Assembly: GCA_963841715.1 (NCBI GenBank) | Contig: CAWJDP010000002.1 | Span: forward strand, 310,001 to 374,000 | Direction of reading: 5' to 3' | Source: DASPWW01 sp963841715 | GTDB taxonomy: Bacteria > Actinomycetota > Thermoleophilia > Solirubrobacterales > 70-9 | Length of the DNA: 64,000 nucleotides | In this document: positions 47,724-57,074 of the stretch, piece after piece | Numbering within the stretch: the stretch's first letter is position 1 | Layout of the letters: each line of letters begins with the position of its first letter | The notes under the pieces: model-generated | Databases searched by the model: none | What the model saw: only the letters and a program-made list of their open reading frames with translations | Told to the model about the DNA's origin: nothing | Translations under genes and position numbers: made by a program

Positions 47724-50084
47724 ATGGAAACCTCGACGACAAGGCGCAGGGGGCTCGCGCTCGCCGCGACGGCGATCGCCGTGCTCGCGCTCCCGGTTGC
47801 GACGGCGGGGGCGAAGAAGAAGCCGAAGCTGAGCGTCGACGTGGTCTCGAGCCGCGCCGACGTCGTGACGGCCGGCAACGCGCTTGTCGAGGTCGACGTG
47901 CCGAAGCATGTGAAGCCGTCGAAGGTCAAGGTCGATCGCGACGGCAAGGGCGTGACGAGGTCGTTCGATCGGAGCTCCGGCAACAGGCGTCACCTTGTCG
48001 GGCTCGTCCAGGGGCTGCGCAACGGCTCGAACCTGATCTCGGCGCGGGCCAAGGGCGCGCGCGGAGCGAAGCTGACGGTGCTCAACAGCCCGGTCACCGG
48101 TCCGGTGATCTCAGGGCCGCACCAGAGCCCGTTCATCTGCACGACCGAGGACAACGGGCTCGGCCCCGCGACCGACTCCGATTGCTCGGCGCCGAGCCAG
48201 GTCTCCTACGAGTACCGCTCGACCGACGGCAGCTTCAAGCCGCTTTCCGACCCCTCGCAGCGTCCGGCCGACCTCGCCACGACGACGACCCGCGACGGCC
48301 AGACGGTGCCCTACGTCGTCCGCGTCGAAGCCGGGGTGATCAACCGCTCCATATACCGCTGGGCGATCCTCGATCCGAGCGGGGACGTCGGCGGGTCGGG
48401 ATGGAACAGGCGTCTGATCTTCAGCTTCGGCGGCGGCTGCTCCGCCGGCTACCAGCAGGGCAAGCAGGCGCCGAGCGTGCTCGACAACCGCGAGCTCTCC
48501 GAGGGCTACGCGGTGATGAGCTCCAGCCTCACCGTGCTGAACACGGCATGCAACGACGTGCTCTCGGCCGAGACCGCCTCGATGGTCAAGGAGCACGTGA
48601 TCGAGACCATCGGCGAGAAGCCGGTGTGGACGATCGGCGACGGCTCCTCCGGCGGCTCGGTCCAGGTCCAGATGATCGCCCAGAACTATCCCGGGATTCT
48701 CGACGGCCTGCTGCCCTCGCAGAGCTTCCCCGACAACTCCGCGCCCGACTACCCGGACTGCCGGTTGCTCAACAACTACTTCCAGACCCCGGACGGATCG
48801 GGGCTGTCGAACGCCGAGCGCAACGCGATCACCGGGCTCTCGAACCCGAACGGGTGCGTCGCGCTGAGCCAGGGCGCCGACGTCGTCAACGCGAGCGAGG
48901 GCTGCGTGGAGTCGATCGTCCCGCCGTCGATCATCTTCGACGCGAACACGAACCCCAACGGGATCCGGTGCACGCTCTGGGACAGCATGGTCAACGTCTA
49001 CGGCCGCGACCCGGCAACCGGGTACGCGCGGCGAACGCTCGACAACGCCGGCGTCCAGTACGGGCTGGACGCGTTCAAGGACGGGGTCATCAACGCGAAG
49101 AAGTTCCTCGACCTCAATGACGAGGTCGGGGGCTTCGACAACAACGGGATCCCAAGGCCGCAGCGCTCGGTCGCCGACGAGGGCGCTCTCGCGATCGCCT
49201 ACCGGACGGGCCGCATCAACCAGGGTGCCGGCGGCGTGCCCGACGTCCCGATCATCGACGCGCGCGAGTACGTCGACAACGACGTCAACGTCCACCAGTA
49301 CGTGAACACGTACAAGTTCCGCGCCCGACTGCAGGCGTTGAACGGCACCTACGCGAACCAGGTGATGTTCCGGGCCAAGGGAGGCCAGAACGTGACCGCG
49401 ATGCACGACACCGCGCTCGACGAGATGGGGCAGTGGCTCGATGCGCTCCACAACGACAACTCCGACAAGCCGATGTCGCAGAAGGTGATCGACGACAAGC
49501 CCGGCGCCGCGGTCGACGGGTGCTGGATCAACGGCGGCCAGCGCGTCGACGGCCCCGCGATCATCGGCGACAACAACGTCTGCGAGAACACCTACCCGCC
49601 GCACAGCCTGCCCGCCAACGAGGCCGGCAAGCCGCTCGACTCGCTGGTCGCCAAGTGCCAGCTGAAGCCGATCGACTTCTCCGACTATCCGCCGATGACA
49701 TCCGCGAACCAGGCGCGCCTCCAATCGATCTTCCCCGACGGCGTCTGCGACTGGTCGAAGCCGGGCAACGAGCAGCAGAAGCTCGGCGACACGTGGCAGT
49801 ACTTCGGCGCGGTCGCCAACCGCTCGCTGAAGCTGAAGCTCAAGGGCGGACGCAAGGCGAAGCTCGAAGCGAAGCTGCGGCCCTGCCCGGCGGGCAAGTG
49901 GCAGCGGGTCGACTTCGAGCGGCGCCGCAAGGGCAAGTGGAAGCAGATCAAGTCCGCGATCGCCGAGGGCGGCAAGTGCACGGCGAAGGCGAAGCTGAAG
50001 CTCAAGAACGGCACCAAGGTCCGCGCCGAGGTGCACGCGATCCGCGGCTACGCCGCCGCGCATTCGAGCTCGAAGCGCGTCTGA
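47724..50084 (+). CDS. Large secreted DUF6351-like alpha/beta-hydrolase
   Basis: The 786-residue protein has a signal peptide (RRRGLALAATAIAVLALPVATAGA), an N-terminal beta domain (about 35-115) and then a long region with RRLIFSFGGGCSAGYQQG, ETIGEKPVWTIGDGSSGGSVQ (nucleophile-elbow GxSxG variant, Ser at about 308) and PIIDAREYVDNDV, fitting a hydrolase fold. A Lys-rich beta tail (about 690-786) ends AHSSSKRV. The look is that of DUF6351, a family of unknown reaction. It would act outside the cell on an ester or similar bond; no substrate can be given. Confidence 0.65.
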   Translation: METSTTRRRGLALAATAIAVLALPVATAGAKKKPKLSVDVVSSRADVVTAGNALVEVDVPKHVKPSKVKVDRDGKGVTRSFDRSSGNRRHLVGLVQGLRNGSNLISARAKGARGAKLTVLNSPVTGPVISGPHQSPFICTTEDNGLGPATDSDCSAPSQVSYEYRSTDGSFKPLSDPSQRPADLATTTTRDGQTVPYVVRVEAGVINRSIYRWAILDPSGDVGGSGWNRRLIFSFGGGCSAGYQQGKQAPSVLDNRELSEGYAVMSSSLTVLNTACNDVLSAETASMVKEHVIETIGEKPVWTIGDGSSGGSVQVQMIAQNYPGILDGLLPSQSFPDNSAPDYPDCRLLNNYFQTPDGSGLSNAERNAITGLSNPNGCVALSQGADVVNASEGCVESIVPPSIIFDANTNPNGIRCTLWDSMVNVYGRDPATGYARRTLDNAGVQYGLDAFKDGVINAKKFLDLNDEVGGFDNNGIPRPQRSVADEGALAIAYRTGRINQGAGGVPDVPIIDAREYVDNDVNVHQYVNTYKFRARLQALNGTYANQVMFRAKGGQNVTAMHDTALDEMGQWLDALHNDNSDKPMSQKVIDDKPGAAVDGCWINGGQRVDGPAIIGDNNVCENTYPPHSLPANEAGKPLDSLVAKCQLKPIDFSDYPPMTSANQARLQSIFPDGVCDWSKPGNEQQKLGDTWQYFGAVANRSLKLKLKGGRKAKLEAKLRPCPAGKWQRVDFERRRKGKWKQIKSAIAEGGKCTAKAKLKLKNGTKVRAEVHAIRGYAAAHSSSKRV

Positions 50085-50169
50085 GCGCGCCGCGGCCTGC
50101 ACTGCGCGGATCATCGTCGCCTCCCTCGCCCGCGGCTTTTCGACGCGCTCGCTTACCTAGGATCCGCGG

Positions 50170-51387
50170 GTGTCCGAGCTCGCCGTTCCCGACGTCGTCG
50201 CGCCGCCGCCGCGCCACCCGCGGTTTCCGCTCTTCGACGGCCTGCGCGCGATCGCCGTGTTGGGCGTCGTGGTCAGCCACGGCATCGACCAGGCGAGCCT
50301 GGGCGGAGACACGCTCGCGGCTCGCCTGATCTCGCATCTCGACATCGGGGTGACCATCTTCTTCCTGATCTCCGGCTTCCTGCTTTATCGCCCGTTCATC
50401 GCTCACCGCTCGGGGGGAGCGGCGGCGCCCGGCACACTCGATTATGCGAAGCGTCGCTTTCTGCGGATCTACCCTGCGTACTGGGTCGCCCTGACCGCGA
50501 TGGTGATCGCCCCTGACCTTCCCGGCGTAGCGAACGGAGAGTGGTGGGAGCAGTACTCGCTGCTCCAGACCCTGCCGGTGCACTCCGGGGTTGGATGCGG
50601 GTCTGGGATCTTTGCCTGTGGCCTCCCGCAGACGTGGAGCCTCTCGGTCGAGGTCACCTTCTATGCGGCGCTGCCGATGTACGTGTTCTTTGCAGCGCGG
50701 CTGGCGAGGAACCGCAGCGCGGAGAGCTGGATGCGGGCGGAGCTGCTCGTCCTCGCTGGCCTCTCGGCGATTTCGCTGCTCCTACACCTGTTCCTCGGTG
50801 AGCCCGTCGGCCGATCGTGGTGGGTCGGATCGTTTATCGGGTTCGCATTCTGGTTCGCGCTCGGCATGGCTCTCGCCGTGCTCTCGGTCGGATTCGAGAG
50901 TCGCGAATCCCAGCCCCGAATCGTCAGCCTAGTTGCCTCGCGTCCGGCTGCCGTATGGCTTGCCGCCTTCGCGCTCTACGTCGCGGTCGCGCTCGCCCTG
51001 CCGCCAACCGGCTTCGTCGTCGCCCAGAATCAGGTTCTGACCTCCCACATCGTGTTCGGCGTCGTCGCGATGCTCCTGATCGCCCCAGCGGTGTTCGGGG
51101 ACGGGGCCGGAGGCGCTCCGCGGCGCCTGCTTGCGAATCCGGTGTTTGCGTGGCTTGGGCTGATCTCGTACGGGATTTTCCTCTGGCACATCCCGGTTCG
51201 GATCTATCTCGTGCGCTACCCGGGCCTCTCACCGCTGGAGCTGCTGGGGCTGATCCTCGGGATCTCGATTGTGATCGCGACCGCGAGCTACTACCTCGTC
51301 GAGCGGCCGATCCTGCGACTCAAGTACCGCTCGATCGGGAGCGTGCTGCGCCGTGGGCGCGACCCCGCGGGCGCCACTCCCCACTAG
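50170..51387 (+). CDS. Acyltransferase-3 family membrane O-acyltransferase
   Basis: The 405-residue protein from GTG 50170 has PLFDGLRAIAVLGVVVSHG (catalytic His), IGVTIFFLISGFLLYRPF, RRFLRIYPAYWVAL and about ten helices, as in OafA/NodX-like acyltransferases. They acetylate or acylate lipids, peptidoglycan or sugars on the outer membrane face. The end VERPILRLKYRS is also typical. It is convergent with the GHMP kinase gene, the two TAG stops overlapping in CTAG (51384-51387). Confidence 0.88.
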   Translation: MSELAVPDVVAPPPRHPRFPLFDGLRAIAVLGVVVSHGIDQASLGGDTLAARLISHLDIGVTIFFLISGFLLYRPFIAHRSGGAAAPGTLDYAKRRFLRIYPAYWVALTAMVIAPDLPGVANGEWWEQYSLLQTLPVHSGVGCGSGIFACGLPQTWSLSVEVTFYAALPMYVFFAARLARNRSAESWMRAELLVLAGLSAISLLLHLFLGEPVGRSWWVGSFIGFAFWFALGMALAVLSVGFESRESQPRIVSLVASRPAAVWLAAFALYVAVALALPPTGFVVAQNQVLTSHIVFGVVAMLLIAPAVFGDGAGGAPRRLLANPVFAWLGLISYGIFLWHIPVRIYLVRYPGLSPLELLGLILGISIVIATASYYLVERPILRLKYRSIGSVLRRGRDPAGATPH

Positions 51388-52592
51388 CCGCCGCGCCGAC
51401 GCCGCCTGACTGCTCGGTCGCGCGACGTGGGCGGACTGGGCGCAGCCCGTCGCCGGGCCCGGCGCCCAGGGCCATCCGCTCGCCGCGCTGAGCTCGGGTC
51501 GGCGTCGACGCCCGCGGGCTCGCCCGGCCGGCAGCGCGCGACGACGACGCCCTGGTCGCGCAGAGCGTCGCCGAGCTCGGCGAGGTGCGAGTCGTCGCGG
51601 AGGATCCCGACGATCGCGCCGCCCGAGCCCGCGTAGTTGGCGGGCGCCCCGAGCTCGCGCGCGGTCTCGACCATGCGGATGTGGCGGGGGTCGAGGACCG
51701 TTATCGAGCGCCGCAGCTCAAAGCTCGCGTCCATGGCGTTCCCGAGAGCGACCGGATCGCGCTCCAGCACCGCGTCCCGCGCCTTCGTCGCCAGCAGCGC
51801 GAGCTCGGCCATCCCCTCGATCACGCCACGCTCGCCGGAGTGGAAGCGCTGCCGGAGCTCCGAGTGGACGACGTCTGAGGGCTCCGCGGCGTCGAGCACG
51901 TGAGCGACGAACAGCGGCGGAAGCTGCGCGGTCTCAAGCGATTCGTATCGCCCGCCGCCGTCGCCGACGATTCGCGGATCGAAGTCCATGAACGTGAGCC
52001 CGCCGTAGACCTGCGCGACGCGGTCTTGGAGCCCGGCTGGGATTCCAAGCTCGTCGGTCTCGACCGAGAGGATCAGCGCCGGGAGCAGCTCGACCTCGAC
52101 GTCGATGTGCCACAGCTTCATCAGTCCCGCGATCGCTGCCGCGACGATCGCGCTCGAGCCTCCGAGCCCGACCCCGCGCGGGATGCAGGTGTCGTACTGG
52201 ATCGAGACGCCGCGCTCGCCGACCTCGGCTCCGAGCTGGCGGCAGTACTGCGCGAGCCGCTTCACCGTCGCGGTGAGCAGTCGCAGGCCCCCGTAGTAGC
52301 CGTCCCTGGCGACGTCGGTGACGAGGTCGTCGACGCTCGTGAATCGGTTCGTGTCCTGGGGCGCCGGCAGGATCTCGACCTCGTCGGACTCGCGGACGGT
52401 GACTCGTGCCCTGTAGTTGCCGAGCGCGAGGCTCAGCGTGCGCCCCCCGAAGCCGTCTGAGGGATTGCCCGCGAGGGCGACTCGCGCCGGTGCGCTTGCG
52501 TGGACCGTCCGCGTCTTCTGTTGCTGCGCCAATCGCCGGGACGAGAATTCCAGCGCCGCCGGGCCCACTCGTGAAGAGGTTGTGAACTCCAT
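51384..52592 (-). CDS. GHMP kinase, glucuronokinase-like
   Basis: The 402-residue protein has PARVALAGNPSDGFGGRTLS, the ATP motif PRGVGLGGSSAIVAAAI (about 141-157), DELGIPAGLQDRVAQVYGG and NYAGSGGAIVGI (motif 3). The order and the phrase GLQDRVAQVYGGLTFMDFDP are most like plant glucuronokinase and related bacterial sugar 1-kinases. It would phosphorylate a sugar acid or sugar at C1 for nucleotide-sugar synthesis. The last 55 residues after ARCRPGEPAG are Arg/Ala/Pro-rich and unlike the family, perhaps because the stop was lost by fusion into the next region. Confidence 0.82.
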   Translation of the reverse strand: MEFTTSSRVGPAALEFSSRRLAQQQKTRTVHASAPARVALAGNPSDGFGGRTLSLALGNYRARVTVRESDEVEILPAPQDTNRFTSVDDLVTDVARDGYYGGLRLLTATVKRLAQYCRQLGAEVGERGVSIQYDTCIPRGVGLGGSSAIVAAAIAGLMKLWHIDVEVELLPALILSVETDELGIPAGLQDRVAQVYGGLTFMDFDPRIVGDGGGRYESLETAQLPPLFVAHVLDAAEPSDVVHSELRQRFHSGERGVIEGMAELALLATKARDAVLERDPVALGNAMDASFELRRSITVLDPRHIRMVETARELGAPANYAGSGGAIVGILRDDSHLAELGDALRDQGVVVARCRPGEPAGVDADPSSARRADGPGRRARRRAAPSPPTSRDRAVRRRRRGG

Positions 52593-52628
52593 TGTTTTGG
52601 GTCCGGGCTAGCGCCAGAATCCGCGCCC

Positions 52629-54080
52629 TTGGCTTCAGGCGGAAGCGAGGCTCAGCCGCTGGGCAGGGCGCTGGACGAGGCGCCGTTCACGTCGCTGCAC
52701 CGCCACTTCTGGTTGCTTGCCGCGCTCGGGGTGATGCTGGACGGGTTCGACTTCTTCATCATCGGTGTCGCCAACCCGCTGATCAGCAAGGACTTCGCGA
52801 CCAGCACGGCGGTCACCGGGCTGATCTCGGCGGCGGCGATCGTCGGCGCGATCTTCGGCGCTGGACTGCTCGGTCCCCTCGCCGACAAGGTCGGCCGGCG
52901 GCGGATCTTCAAGCTGGACCTCGTCCTGTTCGTCGTCTTCTCGGTGCTGTGCATCTTCGCCTGGAGCATCCCGGTGCTGATCGCGTTCCGGTTCGTGCTC
53001 GGGCTCGCGATCGGGCTCGACTACCCGATCGCGGCGAGCTATCTCGCCGAGGTGCTGCCGTCGAACGATCGGGGCAGATGGCTCGTCGCTGCGTTCAGCC
53101 TCCAGGCCGTCGGGATCATGCTCGGCGCGCTGGTCGGCGTCGTCGTGCTCAACATCTTCCCCCACGTCGACGCATGGCGGATCATGCTCGGGTTCGGTGC
53201 CGTGCCGGCCCTGGTCATCATCTGGCTGCGGCGCTCGGTCCCCGAGAGCCCGCGCTGGCTGGCGCAGAACGGGCGCGAGAAGGAGGCCTGCGAGGTCGCC
53301 GAGTCGCTGGTTGGCCACCCGGTCAGGATCACCGACAAGGACCGCCGGGAGGGCGACTCGCCCCCCGAGGGCCTGAAGGCGCTGTTCCAGCCGGCGCTGT
53401 TCCGCCGCGACATGATCCGGCGCACGATCTTCACCGCGGTGCCGTGGTTCCTGATGGACATCGCGACCTACGGGGTCGGGATCTTCACGCCGACCCTGCT
53501 CGCCGCGCTCGCGCTCGCGGGGCCGAACGCGACGTTCCTCGCTGACGACATCGCCTCGACCCAGGGGACGGCGCTGCTCGACATCTTCCTCGTGATCGGC
53601 TTCGTGGCGGCGATCGTCCTCGTCGAACGCGTCGGGCGGATCCCTCTGCAGCTGAACGGATTCGCTGTGATGACGCTCGGGCTCGGGATCCTCGCGCTCG
53701 CCGACGGCTTGGCGGGGGGCGGCGAGCACCACCTGCCCCTTGTCGTGATCGGCTTCATCCTCTTCAACACGTTCATGAACGCGGGGCCGAACGCGACCAC
53801 GTACGCGCTCCCCGCGGAGGTGTACCCGTCCGAGGTGCGGGCCGCCGGTCACGGCTTTGCCGCGGGATGCGCGAAGCTCGGCGCGGCGTTCGGCGTGTTC
53901 CTGTTCCCCGTCGTTCAGAGCGCGGTCGGGACGAGCGTGCTGCTGTTGATCGTCGCCGCCTGCTGCATGGTCGGCTTCGTGGTCACGCTCGTGTTCAGAA
54001 TCGAGCCGAAGGGCCGCTCGCTCGACGAGGTCTCGGGCCGCGCCCTGTCGCGGATCTCGCCGCGCCCGGTTCCGCCGTAG
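52629..54080 (+). CDS. MFS transporter (sugar/phosphate-porter type)
   Basis: The TTG at 52629 gives 483 residues with 12 helices. FWLLAALGVMLDGFDFFIIG, LADKVGRRRIF (loop 2-3 motif), PIAASYLAEVLPSNDRGRW and RRSVPESPRWL, then ALPAEVYPSEVRAAGHG in the second half are those of the sugar porter/phosphate:H+ symporter side of the family. Substrate is not decidable. It is divergent from the GHMP kinase (37 bases between starts), so a sugar import/activation unit is possible. Confidence 0.88.
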   Translation: MASGGSEAQPLGRALDEAPFTSLHRHFWLLAALGVMLDGFDFFIIGVANPLISKDFATSTAVTGLISAAAIVGAIFGAGLLGPLADKVGRRRIFKLDLVLFVVFSVLCIFAWSIPVLIAFRFVLGLAIGLDYPIAASYLAEVLPSNDRGRWLVAAFSLQAVGIMLGALVGVVVLNIFPHVDAWRIMLGFGAVPALVIIWLRRSVPESPRWLAQNGREKEACEVAESLVGHPVRITDKDRREGDSPPEGLKALFQPALFRRDMIRRTIFTAVPWFLMDIATYGVGIFTPTLLAALALAGPNATFLADDIASTQGTALLDIFLVIGFVAAIVLVERVGRIPLQLNGFAVMTLGLGILALADGLAGGGEHHLPLVVIGFILFNTFMNAGPNATTYALPAEVYPSEVRAAGHGFAAGCAKLGAAFGVFLFPVVQSAVGTSVLLLIVAACCMVGFVVTLVFRIEPKGRSLDEVSGRALSRISPRPVPP

Positions 54081-54121
54081 CCCGGACCCCTCTCTCCGCG
54101 GCGCGACAATCCCGTGCTCGC

Positions 54122-55561
54122 GTGGCGAGCCAACGGCAGCATGATGCGATCGTCGTCGGGTCGGGCCCGAACGGGCTCGCGGCCGCGATCGCGCTCGCGC
54201 GCGGCGGGCGCTCGGTGCTCCTCCTCGAGGCCGCGCCAACCGTCGGGGGCGGGTGCCGCTCGGCCGAGCTGACCGAGCCGGGGTTCGTCCACGACGTCTG
54301 CTCGGCGATCCATCCGCTCGCGCTCGGCTCGCCGTTCCTCTCGCAACTCCCACTCGCCCGCTACGGGCTCGAGCTCGTGCAGCCGCCGGCGCCGCTGGCG
54401 CACCCGTTCGACGACGGGACCGCGGTCGTGCTCGAGCGCTCGCTCGAGCGCACCGCGGACGCGCTCGGCGACGACGGTCCTGCCTACCGCCGCCTCTTCG
54501 CTCCGCTGGTGCGAGACGCACCGGCGGTGCTCGACGCGGCGCTCGGGCCGCTGCGGGTGCCGCGACGCCCGCTGCCGCCGGCGCGCTTCGGCGTCGCCGG
54601 GCTGCGCCCGGCTACGAGTGTCGCGCAGCGCTTCCGGGGCCGCGACGCGCGGGCGCTGTTCGCGGGCTCGGCCGCGCATTCGATGCTCCCGCTCACGGCG
54701 TCGCCGAGCGCCGCGTTCGGGGTCCTGCTGACGATGCTCGGGCACGCAGTCGGGTGGCCGCTCGCGCGCGGCGGCTCGCAGCGGATCGCCGACGCCATGG
54801 CCGCGTACCTCGAGTCTCTCGGCGGCGAGATTCGCACCTCGCAAGCCGTCGCCTCGCTCGACGAGCTGCCGCCGGCGCGCTCGGTGCTGCTTGACGTCAG
54901 CCCGCGCGCGCTGGCACGGATCGCCCGGTGTCGGCTGCCGGCGGGCTACCGGCGGCGGCTGGCGCGGTTCCGCTTCGGGCCCGGTGTCTGCAAGCTCGAC
55001 TGGGCGCTCGAGCGTCCGATCCCGTGGCGCGCCGAGGCGTGCGCGCGCGCCGCGACGGTCCACATCGGCGGCGAGCTCGACGAGATCGCCGCCTCGGAGG
55101 CGGCGGTCACGCGGGGCGAGCGGCCCGAGCATCCGTTCGTGATCCTCGCCCAGCAGAGTCCGTTCGACCCCGGGCGAGCGCCCGCGGGGCGGCACACGGC
55201 GTGGGCGTACTGCCACGTCCCCAGCGGCTCCGGGGTCGACATGGGCGCGCGGATCGAGGCTCAAGTCGAGCGCTTCGCGCCCGGGTTCCGCGACGCGATC
55301 GTCGGCCGCAGCGTGATCCCCGCTCCAGAATTTGAGCGCTATAACCCGAACTACGTTGGAGGAGACATCAACGGCGGGGTCCACGATCTCCGGCAGCTGT
55401 TCGCGCGGCCGGTCACGCGGCGGGTTCCCTATGCGACCCCCGCGCGCGGGATCTACCTGTGCTCGGCGTCGACTCCGCCCGGAGGCGGAGTCCACGGGAT
55501 GTGCGGCTACAACGCCGCCCGGGCGGTGATGCGCGAGGACGGACTCGGCTTGTCGGCGTGA
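54122..55561 (+). CDS. Phytoene-desaturase-like FAD oxidoreductase
   Basis: From GTG 54122, 479 residues. QHDAIVVGSGPNGLAAAIAL binds FAD, LLLEAAPTVGGGCRSAELTEPG follows, and GVHGMCGYNAARAVM is the C-terminal FAD-contact. The whole has the layout of CrtI/retinol-dehydrogenase-like NAD(P)-independent oxidoreductases. No phytoene synthase or other carotenoid gene is near, so the substrate may be another lipid. It shares a GTGA overlap with the following amine-oxidase-like gene. Confidence 0.85.
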   Translation: MASQRQHDAIVVGSGPNGLAAAIALARGGRSVLLLEAAPTVGGGCRSAELTEPGFVHDVCSAIHPLALGSPFLSQLPLARYGLELVQPPAPLAHPFDDGTAVVLERSLERTADALGDDGPAYRRLFAPLVRDAPAVLDAALGPLRVPRRPLPPARFGVAGLRPATSVAQRFRGRDARALFAGSAAHSMLPLTASPSAAFGVLLTMLGHAVGWPLARGGSQRIADAMAAYLESLGGEIRTSQAVASLDELPPARSVLLDVSPRALARIARCRLPAGYRRRLARFRFGPGVCKLDWALERPIPWRAEACARAATVHIGGELDEIAASEAAVTRGERPEHPFVILAQQSPFDPGRAPAGRHTAWAYCHVPSGSGVDMGARIEAQVERFAPGFRDAIVGRSVIPAPEFERYNPNYVGGDINGGVHDLRQLFARPVTRRVPYATPARGIYLCSASTPPGGGVHGMCGYNAARAVMREDGLGLSA

Positions 55562-57060
55562 GCGCGGCTGAGCGGATGGCGCCGACGCGCACCCGGCGCG
55601 AGCTGCTCCGTGCCGGGGCCGGCGCGAGCCTCGCCGGTGCCGCGTGGTGGGCGCTAGGGTGCGGCACCGGGTCCAGCGCCCCGCCGAGGCGGGAGCGGAT
55701 CGTCGTCGTTGGCGCCGGGCTCGCGGGGCTGACGTGCGCGCACCGGCTGCGGCAGGCCGGACACCGCGCCGTCGTCCACGAGGCGGCGCACCGGCTCGGC
55801 GGCCGCTGCTGGACGATTCGCGGCGTCTTCGCCGAGGGTCAGATCGCCGAGCACGGCGGCGAGCTGATCGACACCGACCACAAGGCGCTCCGTGGGCTCG
55901 TCGACGAGCTCGGGTTGCGGCTCGAGAACGTCGTCGCCGCCGAGAAGCCGGGGACGCACGACGTCTACTACATCGACGGCGGCCGCTACCCCTTCACCGA
56001 CGCCACGGCCGACTTCCAGCGCGTGTACCCGAAGCTGAAGCGGGACCTGCAGGCGGCCGGCTACCCGACGTTCTACGACCGCCACACGAAGCGCGGCGTC
56101 GAGCTCGATCGCATGTCGATCCTCGAGTGGATCGACGAGAGCGTTCCCGGCGGGCACGGCTCGCGGCTCGGCCGGCTTCTGAACGTCGGCTACAACACCG
56201 AGTTCGGGGGTCAGATCGCCGACCAGAGCGCGCTCAACCTGCTCTACCTCCTCGGCTACTCCGGACGCGGGAGGCTGCGGCTGTTCGGGCCTTCGAACGA
56301 GCGCTTTCACGTCGACGGCGGCAACGACCTCATCGTCAGCCGTCTCGCCGAGCGCCTCGATGGCCAGATAGAGACCGGGTCCGAGCTCGTCGCGATCGCC
56401 CGCCGCGGGAGCGGCTACGAGCTCAGCTTCGACCGCGGCTCCGGGAGCGAGACCGTCCGCGCCGACCGAGTCGTGCTCGCGCTCCCGTTCACGCTTCTGC
56501 GCGAGGTCGACTACTCGGGCGCCGGGTTCGGCGCCCTGAAGCGCGAGGCGATCGAGGAGCTCGGGATGGGGACGAACTCGAAGCTCAACGTCCAGTTCGC
56601 CGACCGCCACTGGCGAGCGCTCGGAAGCAATGGGTCGAGCTTCGCCGACACCGGCTACCAGTCGAGCTGGGAGCCGACGCGCGGTCAGCCGGGGCGGGCC
56701 GGGATCCTCGTCGACTTCACCGGCGGCAAGATCGGTGACGGCTTCGGCGGCGGCAGCGCCGAGGAGCGTGCGCGCCGCTTCATCTCCCAGTTCGAGCCGA
56801 TCGTCCCGGGGCTCGATTCGCGGTTCAACGGCCGCGCCGTCGTCGACTTCTGGGCCGATGATCCGTGGACGCGGGGTTCGTACGCCTACTACCGGGTCGG
56901 GCAGATGACCCGCTTCGGAGGGATCGAGTCGAAGGCGAGCGGCAACTGCCACTTCGCCGGCGAGCACACCGCATACACGTACCAGGGCTATCTCGAGGGG
57001 GCGGTGCGGAGCGGCGAGCGCGTCGCGCGCCAGATCGCGACCGAGCTGCGCGGCGCGTGA
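55558..57060 (+). CDS. Exported flavin amine-oxidase-like protein (Tat lipoprotein)
   Basis: The GTG at 55558 overlaps the upstream stop (an ATG at 55576 is also possible). An N-terminal RTRRELLRAGAGASLAGAAWWALGCG has a twin-Arg-like pair and a lipobox-like Cys (ALGC), so it may be exported folded and lipid-anchored. RIVVVGAGLAGLTCAHRLRQAGH binds FAD; EAAHRLGGRCWTIRG, GGELIDTDHKAL, and HFAGEHTAYTYQGYLEGAVRSGERVA are the amine-oxidase signatures. It would oxidise an amine or similar compound outside the membrane. Pairing with a second FAD enzyme is unusual. Confidence 0.87.
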   Translation: MSAAERMAPTRTRRELLRAGAGASLAGAAWWALGCGTGSSAPPRRERIVVVGAGLAGLTCAHRLRQAGHRAVVHEAAHRLGGRCWTIRGVFAEGQIAEHGGELIDTDHKALRGLVDELGLRLENVVAAEKPGTHDVYYIDGGRYPFTDATADFQRVYPKLKRDLQAAGYPTFYDRHTKRGVELDRMSILEWIDESVPGGHGSRLGRLLNVGYNTEFGGQIADQSALNLLYLLGYSGRGRLRLFGPSNERFHVDGGNDLIVSRLAERLDGQIETGSELVAIARRGSGYELSFDRGSGSETVRADRVVLALPFTLLREVDYSGAGFGALKREAIEELGMGTNSKLNVQFADRHWRALGSNGSSFADTGYQSSWEPTRGQPGRAGILVDFTGGKIGDGFGGGSAEERARRFISQFEPIVPGLDSRFNGRAVVDFWADDPWTRGSYAYYRVGQMTRFGGIESKASGNCHFAGEHTAYTYQGYLEGAVRSGERVARQIATELRGA

Positions 57061-57074
57061 TCCGGCCATTCGGA

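Noticed and set aside
48111..50114. Open minus-strand frame of about 660 codons under the DUF6351-like gene
   Set aside because: Composition typical of antisense shadow (Arg/Val/Asp/Leu), no motif, while the plus strand has a signal peptide and ordered hydrolase motifs.
54122..57060. A carotenoid biosynthesis cluster
   Set aside because: The phytoene-desaturase-like enzyme stands without phytoene synthase, geranylgeranyl-diphosphate synthase or lycopene cyclase, so the name describes only the fold.
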